The notes: generated by a model from the letters alone, not told the origin. A stretch of 64,000 nt of DNA from BOG-908 sp963692875 (GCA_965198755.1 OZ240673.1:2356001-2420000); one strand, 5' to 3'. Shown: positions 32,746 through 41,371, counted from the first letter of the stretch. Translations and numbers: made by a program.

Positions 32746-32994
32746 ATGAGCGACACAGAAGAGACCATGCGACGTTTCAGGGTCCACGCAAGGGACGTCG
32801 ATCACCATCACGCGCGGATCGTCGAAGAGGTCTCCTTCGAGGCGGCTGCCACCGCCTATCTGGAGCACTACGCGCTGCCGGTGGCGGGCGAGGACGGGCC
32901 GGAGATCAGGGTGATCGTGCACGACATCGGCAGCGGGCGTGAGCACTGCTTCAGGATCGACATGGAGTCTGGGGATACGGCGCCGTGCGGGTAG
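32746..32994 (+). CDS. Small DUF5961-type protein between ligD and ku
   Basis: The 82-residue acidic protein begins MSDTEETMRRFRVHARDVDHHH and has EVSFEAAATAYLEHYA and IRVIVHDIGSGREHCFRID. I relate it to the small DUF5961 family from its RFRVHARDVDHHHARI opening, with no known function. CAGGAGATCACCG is an excellent ribosome site for the ATG. It is divergent from ligD and upstream of ku, separated by repeat R18; a link to end-joining would be a guess from position. Confidence 0.7.
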   Translation: MSDTEETMRRFRVHARDVDHHHARIVEEVSFEAAATAYLEHYALPVAGEDGPEIRVIVHDIGSGREHCFRIDMESGDTAPCG

Positions 32995-33146
32995 GCAAGC
33001 AAGCGGTTCTTTTTTGAAAAAAAGAACCAAAAAACTTTTGCTTCCGTAGGCATACGGTGCTGAGGCGTATGGTTTCAGCTTCCCGCGACAGCCGGACCAC
33101 AAGCTTTTTGCTTCTTTTTCTCGAAAAAGAAGGCCTTGCTTTCTTG
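32995..33146. repeat. Intergenic palindromic repeat, copy R18
   Basis: The left arm is TTGAAA/GGTTC type. The central GC hairpin is largely replaced (CGTAGGCATACGGTG), with only CCCGCGACAGCCG kept. The right arm is CTCGA type with ACAAGCTTTTTGC closing GAAGGCCTTGC. Confidence 0.8.
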
Positions 33147-33221
33147 CCTCGGCTCCCGCGCCGAACGAATCGCATCCCGAGTCGTTGGCTTCCCCAGCGA
33201 TCCGCCCGCAGGGAGTTCACC

Positions 33222-34076
33222 ATGGCTTACCGCCCGACCTGGCAAGGTCACCTGAAGCTCTCGCTCGTCACCTGTCCGGTGGCGCTCTACACCGCCACCA
33301 GCGCCGGCGGTGACGTGCACTTCCACCTGATCAACCCGAAGACCAACAACCGGATCAAGATGATCACGACGGACCCGGAGACTGGTCCGATCGAGCGCAA
33401 GGACCTGGTGAAGGGTTACGAGGTCTCGAAGGGCGAGTACATCCTGCTGGGCGACGACGAGATAAAGTCGGTGAAGCTGGAGAGCACCAAGACGATCGAC
33501 ATCGAGCGTTTCGTGCCGGGCGACCAGATCGACCGTATCTACTGGGACAACCCGTATTTCATGGCGCCGGACGGCAAGCTGGCGCAGGAGGCGTTCGGCG
33601 TTATTCGCACGGCGATGGAGAAGTCCGGGCAGATTGCGCTCGGCCGCATTGTGATGGCGACGCGCGAGCGCATCCTCGCACTCGAGCCGCGCGGCAAGGG
33701 CATACTGGCCTACACCATCCGGTCGGACGACGAGGTGCGCCGCCCGGACGAGATATTCGACGCGATCAGCGACGAGCGCGCCAACCCGGCGATGATCTCG
33801 ATCGCCGAGAAGATCATCGAGCAGCAGCAGGGACCGTTCGACCCCAGCAAGTTCGTCGACCGCTACGAGGAGGCGCTGAAGAGCCTGATCGAGGACAAGA
33901 AGAAGGGGCACAAATCGGCGCACGTGGACGAGCCTGAGGACACCAACGTGATCGACCTGATGGCGGCGTTGCGGGCTAGCCTGGCTGGCAAGGAGAAGCC
34001 GGGTGCTGATGCGGCGCCGAAGGCGGCGAAGCGTGCGGCTCCGGCGGCAAAGGGGAAAACTCGCAAGGCGGGGTAA
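33222..34076 (+). CDS. ku: Ku domain protein, NHEJ end-binding
   Basis: The 284-residue prokaryotic Ku starts MAYRPTWQGHLKLSLVTCPV. It has the core beta-barrel with HFHLINPKTNNRIKM, YEVSKGEYILLGDDEIK, and the conserved DRIYWDNPYFMAPD, ending in a Lys/Ala/Pro-rich tail (GKEKPGADAAPKAAKR) thought to contact DNA and LigD. Ku dimers thread onto double-strand ends and recruit LigD. GCAGGGAGTTCACC precedes the ATG. Together with ligD 0.6 kb away it makes a complete minimal end-joining pair. Confidence 0.95.
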   Translation: MAYRPTWQGHLKLSLVTCPVALYTATSAGGDVHFHLINPKTNNRIKMITTDPETGPIERKDLVKGYEVSKGEYILLGDDEIKSVKLESTKTIDIERFVPGDQIDRIYWDNPYFMAPDGKLAQEAFGVIRTAMEKSGQIALGRIVMATRERILALEPRGKGILAYTIRSDDEVRRPDEIFDAISDERANPAMISIAEKIIEQQQGPFDPSKFVDRYEEALKSLIEDKKKGHKSAHVDEPEDTNVIDLMAALRASLAGKEKPGADAAPKAAKRAAPAAKGKTRKAG

Positions 34077-34210
34077 GGAAGCAAGCGCTTCTTTTTCGAG
34101 AAAAAGAAGCAAAAAGCTTTTGTCCCTGCTGTCGCGGAGGTTTCTGCAGCGCGCGCCCGAGAACAAGAGTTTTTTGGTTCTTTTATTCAAAAAAGAGCTG
34201 CTTGCTTGCA
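34077..34210. repeat. Intergenic palindromic repeat, copy R19
   Basis: The left arm is CGAG type with AAAAAGCTTTTG and GCGCTTC ends. The centre keeps CTGCTGTCGCGG only. The right arm has a one-base change (TTTTATTCAAAAAAGAGC). It separates convergent genes. Confidence 0.84.
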
Positions 34211-34226
34211 CGAACAACATCCGCCC

Positions 34227-35264
34227 TCACTTTCCGCGACAGACCGCTCGAACGGCAGCCCACGCGGCGCCCGTGAAAGCCGCCTCCCCCTCCCGTTTCA
34301 CGCGCAGTGTCTCAGCCCGGCTCGCCGTCGTCGGATGGTCCGACAGAAACGCCGGCAGTCCGTCGTCCTTGCGGGAGCCTTGCAGCATCAGGAAGAACCG
34401 GCTCAGCCCGTCGGCGTGGAGGTTGGCCACGCGCAACGTTTGCAGCGCGCTCGCATCGGCACGCTGTTCGGCCCGCCTGCCGAAGGAGAGCGCGGTCATC
34501 TGCCCGGCGAAGTTGCCGCTCCACCCGAGCGAGCGGGCCAGCATGTTGAGCATCAGGCCGCGCAGCATCTCCCGCGTCGGATCGCGCTGTCGCACGTGGC
34601 CGAGTTCGTGGGCCAACACGCCGGCCAGTTCGTCGCCGTCTTCCGCACGGTCGAGCAGGCCGCGCAGGATGACGATGCGCCCGTCCGGCAGGGTGAACGC
34701 GTTGACGAGCGGGCTGTCGATGACGCTGAACGGCGGCGCGGGCTGCACGCCTGCGGCCTTGGCCAGGCGGTCCACCAGCGCTGCGAGTTGCGCCGTGCCG
34801 GCCGGCGCTTCGCACCGGCGTTGCCCGAAGGTGATCGCGGCCTCCGTCGTGTTCGACCAGGCGCGTTCGGCGCCGTGCGGCACCAGCGGCAGCAGCACGG
34901 ATGGCAGTTCGGCGATCACCAACGCGGCGAGACCGAGGGAGACGAGGATGGCGGCGAACATCGCTGCCCAGCTTCGTGTGGTCCAGCCTGCGCCGCGCGC
35001 GCCGGCGACGCAGTGGTGTTCGAGATTTGCCAGCACGGCCGGGTCGGTGATGGTCAGCCGTTCCGGGCCGGAACGCGAGCGGAAGGTGGCGGCGTGGCCG
35101 GGTGCGTCGGCATCGGTGCGCCTGAGCGTGCTGAGGGCCCAGACGAGGGATTGCTCGCGGTTGTCAGAACGGAAATGCAGGTCGGTGCCGCGGATTTCCG
35201 CCGACCCGGTCAGGCCGGTGGCGGTCTTGCCGTCGAACAGTTGAGAGTTGGATGTCGTCAGCAC
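34227..35264 (-). CDS. M48 family metalloprotease
   Basis: The 345-residue protein has an N-terminal region of about 100 residues, a membrane segment (MFAAILVSLGLAALVIAELPSVLLPLV), and the M48 catalytic domain with VLAHELGHVRQRDP and the third ligand area RRAEQRADASAL. It is probably membrane-anchored, with the protease in the periplasm or cytoplasmic face. The start is GTG 35264, without a visible ribosome site. In many alphaproteobacteria a DUF898 protein and an M48 peptidase are neighbours; here they are split by repeats R20/R21. Confidence 0.88.
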   Translation of the reverse strand: MLTTSNSQLFDGKTATGLTGSAEIRGTDLHFRSDNREQSLVWALSTLRRTDADAPGHAATFRSRSGPERLTITDPAVLANLEHHCVAGARGAGWTTRSWAAMFAAILVSLGLAALVIAELPSVLLPLVPHGAERAWSNTTEAAITFGQRRCEAPAGTAQLAALVDRLAKAAGVQPAPPFSVIDSPLVNAFTLPDGRIVILRGLLDRAEDGDELAGVLAHELGHVRQRDPTREMLRGLMLNMLARSLGWSGNFAGQMTALSFGRRAEQRADASALQTLRVANLHADGLSRFFLMLQGSRKDDGLPAFLSDHPTTASRAETLRVKREGEAAFTGAAWAAVRAVCRGK

Positions 35265-35282
35265 GTCAAAGCCAGGCCCGTT

Positions 35283-35398
35283 TTTTTGGCAGAAAGCAGC
35301 AACAAACTTTTGTCACGGCTGTCGCAGACTCTCCGCAGCGCGCATCCCAGGAGATTAAAGTCTTTGATTCTTTTTAAGAAACAACTGCTTGCTTCACC
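35283..35398. repeat. Intergenic palindromic repeat, copy R20 (highly worn)
   Basis: The left arm is reduced to TTTTTTTGGCAGAAAGCAGC, then ACAAACTTTTG. The centre is CGGCTGTCGCAG. The right arm is TAAAGTCTTTGATTC then CTGCTTGCTT. Many point changes make it the most diverged full-length copy. Confidence 0.7.
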
Positions 35399-35448
35399 AC
35401 ATGGATCAGCGTCCGTTCGAAAACTCGGCCTGATACCAACCGACAGGC

Positions 35449-35583
35449 CAAGCAAGCGGTTCTTTTTTGAAGAAAAGAACCAAAAGACTTTTCTTCCCTT
35501 GCGCGCGCGCCGAGGGAAACTCCGCGACAGCCGCACCAAAAGTCTTTTGCTTCTTTTCTTCAGAAAAGAAGGCTTTGCCTTGC
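35449..35583. repeat. Intergenic palindromic repeat, copy R21
   Basis: The left arm has the mixed TTTTTTGAAGAAAAG loop with matching AAAAGACTTTTC. The right arm is CTTCAG type with AAAAGTCTTTTGCTTC, an intact IS110 target word. The left end GCAAGCGGTTC and right end GAAGGC differ in type. Confidence 0.84.
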
Positions 35584-35625
35584 CTGCCGGATATCGAAGG
35601 ATCAAAGTCCAGTCCCGCCGGTATA

Positions 35626-35673
35626 ATACGTCAGCTGACGCGGCTTCCGAGCCCCGGAGCGCAGAAAACCGCC
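35626..35673. repeat. Repeat-flanking module B, copy 1
   Basis: This stretch after R21 is shared with 56788-56840 after R34. Common words are GTCAGCTG followed by a G/C-rich link, CCGAGC/TCGAGCA-CCGGAGCG and AGAAAACCGC. It is about 50 bp long, in the same orientation relative to the repeat at both sites. Confidence 0.65.
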
Positions 35674-35697
35674 CAAAGGCGAGCTCTCGAACGGGCC

Positions 35698-36807
35698 TCA
35701 GGTGATGCCGGCGCCGGCATCGAGCACCTGGAACATGCCTTCGCCGAAGCGCGATGTTGTCTGCGGGCTTTGCTCCAGCGTGGCCAGGTCGAGCGTGCCG
35801 GTGGCCAGCAGGTTGCCGGTGAAGAAACGCACGCTGCGTTGGGTGACGATGGGCGCGCCCAGCCCGAGCGTGGCCAGCAGGATCAGCGCGTTGCCCAGCA
35901 CCAGGCTCAGCACCGCGGCCGCCGAGATGGCACTCGAGAAGCGCAGGCCGCCCATCGTGGTATGCGAGGTCACGTGCCGGTAGAACGCCGCCGAGTAGCT
36001 GGCCGAGATGAGCGCGGCGCCGATCCCGAACACCAGGTAAGCCGGCACCACGGTCAGAATCAGCTGTCGGGCGAGGCGTGGGTCGGACGGTTGGCCGGCA
36101 GGATGGGCGAGCAGGCGCAGCAGGTTCTGGTCCAGCACGAACAGCGTGCCGAACACCACCACGCCGAGCACCAGCACGCCAAGGAACGTCAGCAGGAACC
36201 GCCCATACAGGCTCCAGGCGTTGCCGCGGCAGGCGAAGCGCTGGTTGCCGAACGAGCTCGCGTTGATCTTGCGCTCGAGCAGACGAAGGCTGGCCCAGGG
36301 CACCAGCTGGTAGAGGGTCAGGACCGACAGAAAGAAGTACAGCAGTGCGTGCAGCCCGTAAGCCAGCATGGACCCGGTCATGCCGCCGCGTATGCCGCGC
36401 CACACCGTGTGGCCGAGCCGATAGCGCTGGGCGGAGAACGGCGCGCCCAGGGCCAGCACCAGCACGCACAACTCCAGGGCGAACACCGGCGCCAGGCTGG
36501 CAATCGGGCCCTGGTGGCGCAGGAGCAGGCTCGCCCCACCGGCAACGACGGCGAGGCCGCCCAGGATGAGCGCGGCCAGCAGGAAGCCCACGAAAAGCTG
36601 GCCGCCGGTGCCGTCATATTCGAAGCGGCTGCCGCCGCTGCTGGTGCGCGACCACACGTAGCGACGCGTGCGGGTGATGCCCCAGAACCGCCAGATGCCG
36701 AGCGTGACGATGTTGAGCAGCAGGTTGACCAGGAAGATGCGGTAGAGGTCGCCGATCCGTCCGTCATAGACGAGGAGCGGCTCCGGGCGTTCCGAACCAA
36801 CTTGCAT
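35698..36807 (-). CDS. DUF898 (YjgN-like) integral membrane protein
   Basis: The 369-residue membrane protein has eight or so spans and DUF898 signatures: LLVYDGRIGDLYRIFLVNLLLNIVTLGIWRFWGITRTRRYVWS near the start, which includes the FWGxTRxRRY box, and YRHVTSHTTMGGLRF near residue 275. The family has unknown function and often stands beside an M48 protease, as here. The ATG at 36807 is chosen because upstream in-frame sequence lacks family similarity. Confidence 0.9.
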   Translation of the reverse strand: MQVGSERPEPLLVYDGRIGDLYRIFLVNLLLNIVTLGIWRFWGITRTRRYVWSRTSSGGSRFEYDGTGGQLFVGFLLAALILGGLAVVAGGASLLLRHQGPIASLAPVFALELCVLVLALGAPFSAQRYRLGHTVWRGIRGGMTGSMLAYGLHALLYFFLSVLTLYQLVPWASLRLLERKINASSFGNQRFACRGNAWSLYGRFLLTFLGVLVLGVVVFGTLFVLDQNLLRLLAHPAGQPSDPRLARQLILTVVPAYLVFGIGAALISASYSAAFYRHVTSHTTMGGLRFSSAISAAAVLSLVLGNALILLATLGLGAPIVTQRSVRFFTGNLLATGTLDLATLEQSPQTTSRFGEGMFQVLDAGAGIT

Positions 36808-36893
36808 GGCTGATGGCTTTCGATGCGGCGCGGGATTGATCGCGGATTCTGTGCAGGAAAGCAATCTCTGTTTGTTGCGTCGGCAACAAGACA

Positions 36894-37058
36894 AGGAAGC
36901 AAGCGCTTCTTTTTTCGAGAAAAAGAAGCAAAAAGCTTTTGCTCCTCCGCATTTGCAGCAGTTGGGTATCCCCGGACAAACACGCGCGCTGAAAGGGCGA
37001 TAGGAAGCAAAAGTTTTTTGCTTCTTTTTTTCAAAAAAGAAGGTCTTGCTTGCTTCCT
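36894..37058. repeat. Intergenic palindromic repeat, copy R22
   Basis: The left arm is CGAG type (TTTTTTCGAGAAAAAG) with AAAAAGCTTTTG. The central GC hairpin is replaced by unrelated sequence including GGACAAACACGCGCG. The right arm is TTTCAAA type with AAAAGTTTTTTGCTTC. Confidence 0.82.
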
Positions 37059-37075
37059 TAAGAGGCCGCGTAGAA

Positions 37076-37849
37076 TCAAACGATCACGCCGCGTCGTTGC
37101 AGCATCCGGATCAGCACCACCGCCACGTTGAACTTGAAGTCGTCGGTGTCGCGTAAAACGTGCACCACGCGCTCGGCAGGCCAGAGCATGAACTCTGCCA
37201 CCTCGCCGTCCGTGGGCACGGGTCGCACGTCTCCGCCCAGCACGAGTTCGTAGCAGTGCAGGCGGTCGCGGCGCAGGCCCTCGGGACGTTGCATGGCGTA
37301 GCTGACCAGGCCGGTGTGGGTGGCACCTGCGACGATGTCTGCCGACAGGCCGGCTTCCTCGGCGCCCTCCTTCACCAGCGTCTCGGCGGGTGTGGAGCCG
37401 GCAGCGATGCCGCCGGCGAACAGGTGGTCCAGCTTGCCGGGGTCCATGCGCCGGTTTGCGGCGCGGCGGGCCACCCAGACATGCAGGCCGTCCCGTCGCT
37501 CCACCAGGCCGTTCACGTGCACGCCCTCGGCAGCGATGCCGAACCAGGGCAGCGCGCCGCGGTCGACGGTGGCGAGCACCGCGCCCCCGGGTGCGGCGCG
37601 CACGTCGAAGGCCTCGTCGCGCCAGGGGAAGCTGCCGGCCTGGGCCAGGGTACGGGCCAGGCCTGGCAGGCGGTCCGCCGCGTCCAGCGTCACGCCGCCC
37701 GCGGCCGGCGTGCAATCATGGCGCAGGAGCAGCCGGGCAGCCTCAGGCGTCACCCAGCCCACCTGCGTCCCGGCCAGGCGGAAGGCCAGCCGGTCGCCCG
37801 GCAGCTCCACGTTGAGCAAGGCATCCACGTGCCGCATCAAGCCAGTCAC
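37076..37849 (-). CDS. DUF4743 plus NUDIX hydrolase domain protein
   Basis: The protein of about 257 residues has an N-terminal DUF4743-like region (GLMRHVDALLNVELPGDRLAFRLAGTQVGWV) and a NUDIX fold. The Nudix box is GGIAAGSTPAETLVKEGAEEAGL near residue 150, with the EExAEEA acids for metal. Such proteins hydrolyse nucleoside diphosphate-linked compounds; eukaryotic relatives act on thiamine diphosphate. AGGAG nine bases before GTG 37849 makes this the preferred start; ATG 37837 is the alternative. It is divergent from the ABC exporter. Confidence 0.88.
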   Translation of the reverse strand: MTGLMRHVDALLNVELPGDRLAFRLAGTQVGWVTPEAARLLLRHDCTPAAGGVTLDAADRLPGLARTLAQAGSFPWRDEAFDVRAAPGGAVLATVDRGALPWFGIAAEGVHVNGLVERRDGLHVWVARRAANRRMDPGKLDHLFAGGIAAGSTPAETLVKEGAEEAGLSADIVAGATHTGLVSYAMQRPEGLRRDRLHCYELVLGGDVRPVPTDGEVAEFMLWPAERVVHVLRDTDDFKFNVAVVLIRMLQRRGVIV

Positions 37850-38207
37850 AATCCTGCGCTCCTCGTACTGCTCGGCTTCAAAGCCGGATCCAGCTTGCGG
37901 CTCCGTTCGGCGCAGCACGTCCGAGTGCAGCAGTCCGGCCAATCCGGCGCTCCTGACGCGTGCCGGCCGTCGAGCCATGCAGCGACACTCGCCCTCCCGG
38001 CAGTGCCGCGTGAGCACGCGCGTCCGGCGGCCGCATCGGAGGAGCCACTCCCCGTCACGTGCCTGCCGGTGGACCAACCTGCCCGCCGCGTGGTGCGCCA
38101 CCGCGCCGTGCCGTGCCGCCACCCTGCCGCATCATACCGGCCACAATCCTGCGCCGCTGTCCGGCCCAACCTTTGAAACGCGACGACCCCATGCCACATC
38201 GCGACAC
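37850..38207. other. Non-coding stretch between NUDIX and ABC exporter, with a copied start region
   Basis: Of 358 bp, no gene is recognised. On the minus strand the word GCGCAGGATTGTG that carries the NUDIX start (37847-37859) recurs at 38142-38154. It is followed at both places by a similar TGATGCGGCA, so a stretch of about 33 bp is duplicated about 295 bp upstream. The rest appears free of repeats. Confidence 0.45.
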
Positions 38208-40100
38208 ATGCGTGTGATGGCTTCCAACCGCCTGGCTTTGCCGGGCCGCCCCCGGACGAGCTCCGAAACAATCCGCTCCCTGCTCGGCTACCTGTGGCCC
38301 AAGGGTGACAACCGCACCCGGCTGCGGGTGGTGGTCTCCATGTCGTTCCTGGTGCTGGCCAAGGTGGCCACCGTGTTCGTGCCGATCCTGTACGCCCGCG
38401 CGGTGGACGCGCTGTCGCACAAGGGAGGTGCGGCACAGGTGCTGGCCATCCCGGTCGGGCTGATCGTCGGCTACGGCCTGGTGCGGCTGGCCTCTGCCGG
38501 CTTCGGCGAGCTGCGTGACGCGGTGTTCGCTGCCGTGCAGCAGCGCACCGTGCGGCGCATCGCATTGCAGACGTTCCAGCACATGCACCGGCTGAGCCTG
38601 CGCTTCCACCTCGACCGCCAGACCGGCGGCGTCAGCCGCGCCATCGAACGCGGCAGCGCCGGCATCGAGCAGGTGCTGCGCCTGGCAGTGTTCAACATCG
38701 TGCCCACGCTCATCGAACTGGTCATGGTCACCGCCATCATGTGGCGGGTGTTCGACTGGCGGTTCGCGCTGATCACCTTCGGCGCGGTGGGCGCCTACAT
38801 TGCCTTCACCCTCTCGTTCGCCACCTGGCGCGTGCGCTTCCGCCGCACGATGAACGAGAACGACAGCGCCGCGCAGTCCAAGGCGGTGGACAGCCTGCTG
38901 AACTACGAGACGGTGAAGTATTTCGGCAACGAGGCGCACGAGGCGCGCCGGTTCGACGTGGCACTCGCCGGCTACGAGCGCGCCGCGGTGAAGAGCCAGG
39001 TGACGCTGAACATGCTCAACATCGGCCAGGCCGGCATCATCGCCGCGGGCCTCGCCGCGATCATGGTGATGGCGGCACAAGGCGTGGTGGCTGGGCACAT
39101 GAGCGTGGGCAAGTTCGTGCTCGCCAACACCTACCTGGCCCAATTGTATGTGCCGCTGAACTTCCTCGGGTTCGCCTACAACACTATCCAGCAGGGCCTG
39201 GTGGACATGGAGCAGATGTTCCGCCTGCTCGACGTGGACCAGGAGGTGCAGGACAGCGCCGGCGCCGTGCAGCTGGCCGGCAGCCTGACGGGGGCGGCAC
39301 CGTGTTCGGTGACGTTCGACGACGTGCAGTTCGGCTACACGCCGGCGCGCGAGGTCCTCAAGGGCGTCAGCTTCACCGTGCAGGCCGGGCACAAGGTGGC
39401 CATCGTCGGGCCGACCGGCGCGGGCAAGTCCACCATTTCCCGGCTGCTGTTCCGCTTCTACGACGTGACGTCCGGCGCTGTGCAGGTTGATGGCCGCGAC
39501 TTGCGCGACTACACCCAGGCGAGCCTGCGTGCGGCGATCGGCGTGGTGCCGCAGGACACCGTGCTGTTCAACGACACCATCCGCTACAACATCGCCTATG
39601 GCCGTCCGGACGCCACGCAGGAGCAGATCGAGCACGCCGCCCGCGTGGCCCAGGTGCACGAGTTCGTGCTGCGCATGCCGGACGGCTACGACACGAAGGT
39701 TGGCGAACGCGGCCTGAAACTGTCGGGCGGCGAGAAGCAGCGCGTGGCCATCGCGCGCACCGTGCTGAAGGACCCGCGCATCCTGATCCTCGACGAGGCG
39801 ACCAGCGCGCTGGACAGCCGCACCGAGCGCGACATCGACGCCGCGTTGCGTGCCGTCTCCGGCGGGCGCACCACGCTGGTGATCGCGCACCGTCTGAGCA
39901 CCGTGGTGGATGCCGACGAGATCATCGTGCTGGTGGACGGCCGCATCGCCGAGCGCGGCAGCCACCGCGAGCTGGTCAGCCAGGGCGGCGTGTTCGCCCG
40001 CATGTGGGAGCTGCAGGCGCAGCAGGCCGAGCCGGAGCTGGAGGAGCAGATGCTGGAAGAGGACCTCGAGGCAGGGCGCGTTTCCGTACAGGCGGGTTAA
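38208..40100 (+). CDS. ATM1-type ABC exporter, fused permease and ATPase
   Basis: The 630-residue half-transporter has about six membrane spans (residues 40-320) and an ATPase domain. The ATPase shows VAIVGPTGAGKSTISRLLF as Walker A, LKLSGGEKQRVAIARTVLKDP as signature, and ILILDEATSALDSRTERDI as Walker B. The MNENDSAAQSKAVDSLLNYETVKYFGNEAHEA motif is typical of the ATM1/HMT1 branch, which exports glutathione-linked or sulphur compounds across the inner membrane. A homodimer is expected. The ATG at 38208 has other Met codons shortly after; the exact start is uncertain. Confidence 0.93.
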   Translation: MRVMASNRLALPGRPRTSSETIRSLLGYLWPKGDNRTRLRVVVSMSFLVLAKVATVFVPILYARAVDALSHKGGAAQVLAIPVGLIVGYGLVRLASAGFGELRDAVFAAVQQRTVRRIALQTFQHMHRLSLRFHLDRQTGGVSRAIERGSAGIEQVLRLAVFNIVPTLIELVMVTAIMWRVFDWRFALITFGAVGAYIAFTLSFATWRVRFRRTMNENDSAAQSKAVDSLLNYETVKYFGNEAHEARRFDVALAGYERAAVKSQVTLNMLNIGQAGIIAAGLAAIMVMAAQGVVAGHMSVGKFVLANTYLAQLYVPLNFLGFAYNTIQQGLVDMEQMFRLLDVDQEVQDSAGAVQLAGSLTGAAPCSVTFDDVQFGYTPAREVLKGVSFTVQAGHKVAIVGPTGAGKSTISRLLFRFYDVTSGAVQVDGRDLRDYTQASLRAAIGVVPQDTVLFNDTIRYNIAYGRPDATQEQIEHAARVAQVHEFVLRMPDGYDTKVGERGLKLSGGEKQRVAIARTVLKDPRILILDEATSALDSRTERDIDAALRAVSGGRTTLVIAHRLSTVVDADEIIVLVDGRIAERGSHRELVSQGGVFARMWELQAQQAEPELEEQMLEEDLEAGRVSVQAG

Positions 40101-40143
40101 AACCGGCGCCGCGTGCGCCCACATTCCGGCCAGAGGTGCAAGC

Positions 40144-40416
40144 ATGCAGATGACCACTCAAACGACGCACGACCAGCGGGGCACGCACGACCAGGCGGCA
40201 GACCCGGGCCTGATGGGCGAGCTGACCCAGGCCGGGGACGGCGTGGACAGGGCCATTCACAAGATGCTGGAGGCTGGTCTGGGACCCGTGGCCGTGGCCT
40301 CCGCGCTGCTGGGCGGCGCGCTGTGCCTGATGTCGCGCACGATGGGTGACGAGGCGGTGCTGCAGTTGCTGCACAACGCCGCGGCGGGCGTGCGCGCCGG
40401 CGACCTGCGCCAGTAA
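40144..40416 (+). CDS. Small hypothetical protein (90 residues)
   Basis: The start MQMTTQTTHDQRGTHDQ precedes a central amphipathic helix and an AVASALLGGALCLM membrane-like stretch, ending AGDLRQ. I recognise no family. The following SRPBCC gene starts two bases after its stop, so the two are probably co-transcribed. Confidence in the frame comes from position and codon use typical of the region. Confidence 0.5.
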   Translation: MQMTTQTTHDQRGTHDQAADPGLMGELTQAGDGVDRAIHKMLEAGLGPVAVASALLGGALCLMSRTMGDEAVLQLLHNAAAGVRAGDLRQ

Positions 40417-40417
40417 G

Positions 40418-40882
40418 GTGCCGATCATTTGGCCGGAGCGCTACGCCACCGGCCGCACGGCGGTGCATGTCAGCAACCAGATCAGCATCGACGCGGCGCC
40501 GGAGGCCGTCTGGCCGTGGCTGGTATGCGCAACTGCCTGGCCGAGCTACTACCCCAACGCGAAAGACGTGCGGATCGACGGCGGAGGTGAGACGCTGGCA
40601 CAGGGCGCGCACTTCACGTGGAAGACCTTCGGCGTGGCGGTGACTTCCACGGTGTGCGAGTTCGTGTCCGACGAGCGAATTGCGTGGGACGGCACGGCGA
40701 TGCTGCTGGATGTTTATCACGCCTGGTTGATTGAGAAGCGCGGTTCGGGGTGCTGGGTGCTGACGGAAGAGAACCAGAACGGCCTTGCTGCTCGGGCGCA
40801 GGCGTGGCTGATGCCGAGGCGGATGTTTGACGGGCATCAGCTTTGGCTGGAGCGGCTAAAGGCGAAGGCGGAAGGCAAGTAA
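40418..40882 (+). CDS. SRPBCC family protein (paralogue of 10926-11420)
   Basis: The 154-residue START-like protein has the entry NQISIDAAPEAVWPWLVCATAWPSYYP, a central FGVAVTSTVCEFVSDERIAWDG, and WVLTEENQNGLAARAQAW. These stretches match the product at 10926-11420 at many positions, so the two are in-window paralogues. No ligand is predicted. The GTG at 40418 is the first start after the previous stop. Repeat R23 begins at its stop codon. Confidence 0.78.
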   Translation: MPIIWPERYATGRTAVHVSNQISIDAAPEAVWPWLVCATAWPSYYPNAKDVRIDGGGETLAQGAHFTWKTFGVAVTSTVCEFVSDERIAWDGTAMLLDVYHAWLIEKRGSGCWVLTEENQNGLAARAQAWLMPRRMFDGHQLWLERLKAKAEGK

Positions 40883-41012
40883 GCGTTTTTTTTCGAGAAA
40901 AAGAAGCAAAAAGCTTTTATTGCGGCTGTCGCGGTTTTCTCCGCCGAGCGCGCGACAGCGGAAGCAAAAGTTTTTTGGTTCTTTTTTTCAAAAAAGAACT
41001 GCTTGCTTTCTT
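40874..41012. repeat. Intergenic palindromic repeat, copy R23
   Basis: The left arm is CGAG type with a T-rich start, AAAAAGCTTTTA. The centre is GGCTGTCGCGG...GCGCGACAGCGG. The right arm is TTTCAAA/GGTTC type. It overlaps the end of the SRPBCC gene by a few bases. Confidence 0.85.
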
Positions 41013-41047
41013 TCTTGTTTCTATTTGACGAACATCAAGGCGTGAAC

Positions 41048-41371
41048 ATGTCCGACACCAACCAGGGTTCCGACGAGGTAGACACCGGCAAGCACGGCGG
41101 TGCGCGTCAGCAGGCAGAAGCGGCAGAGCGCGCCTACGCGGATGGCGACGACACCAAGGCGGCCGACCTGCTCGACGAGGCGATGCGCACTGACCCGGAG
41201 GGTCTGGCCAACGCGCTGCAGGATGACGGACCTTCGATGCCGGGCGACGAGGGTGTCGCGACGGACGAGGAGGTTGCCGCGATCAGCCGGCAGGTGAAAC
41301 CGCATGCGGACGCGCCGTCGCGGGCGGGGATTACGGGGTCCGGGAGTGGCGCGGACGCGATGGGGGAGTAG
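41048..41371 (+). CDS. Small acidic hypothetical protein (107 residues)
   Basis: A strongly acidic, Asp/Glu/Gly-rich protein (MSDTNQGSDEVDTGKHGG... ADGDDTKAADLLDEAMRTDPEGLANALQDD) without membrane or signal sequence. The central helix AAERAYADGDDTKAADLLDEAM is reminiscent of TPR-like helices, but there is no clear repeat. Function unknown. The ATG at 41048 begins just after R23. Confidence 0.6.
   Translation: MSDTNQGSDEVDTGKHGGARQQAEAAERAYADGDDTKAADLLDEAMRTDPEGLANALQDDGPSMPGDEGVATDEEVAAISRQVKPHADAPSRAGITGSGSGADAMGE

Noticed and set aside
38055..40157. 700-codon minus-strand frame across the ABC exporter
   Set aside because: Antisense shadow; His/Val/Gln-rich composition and no motif, while the plus-strand ABC motifs are unequivocal.
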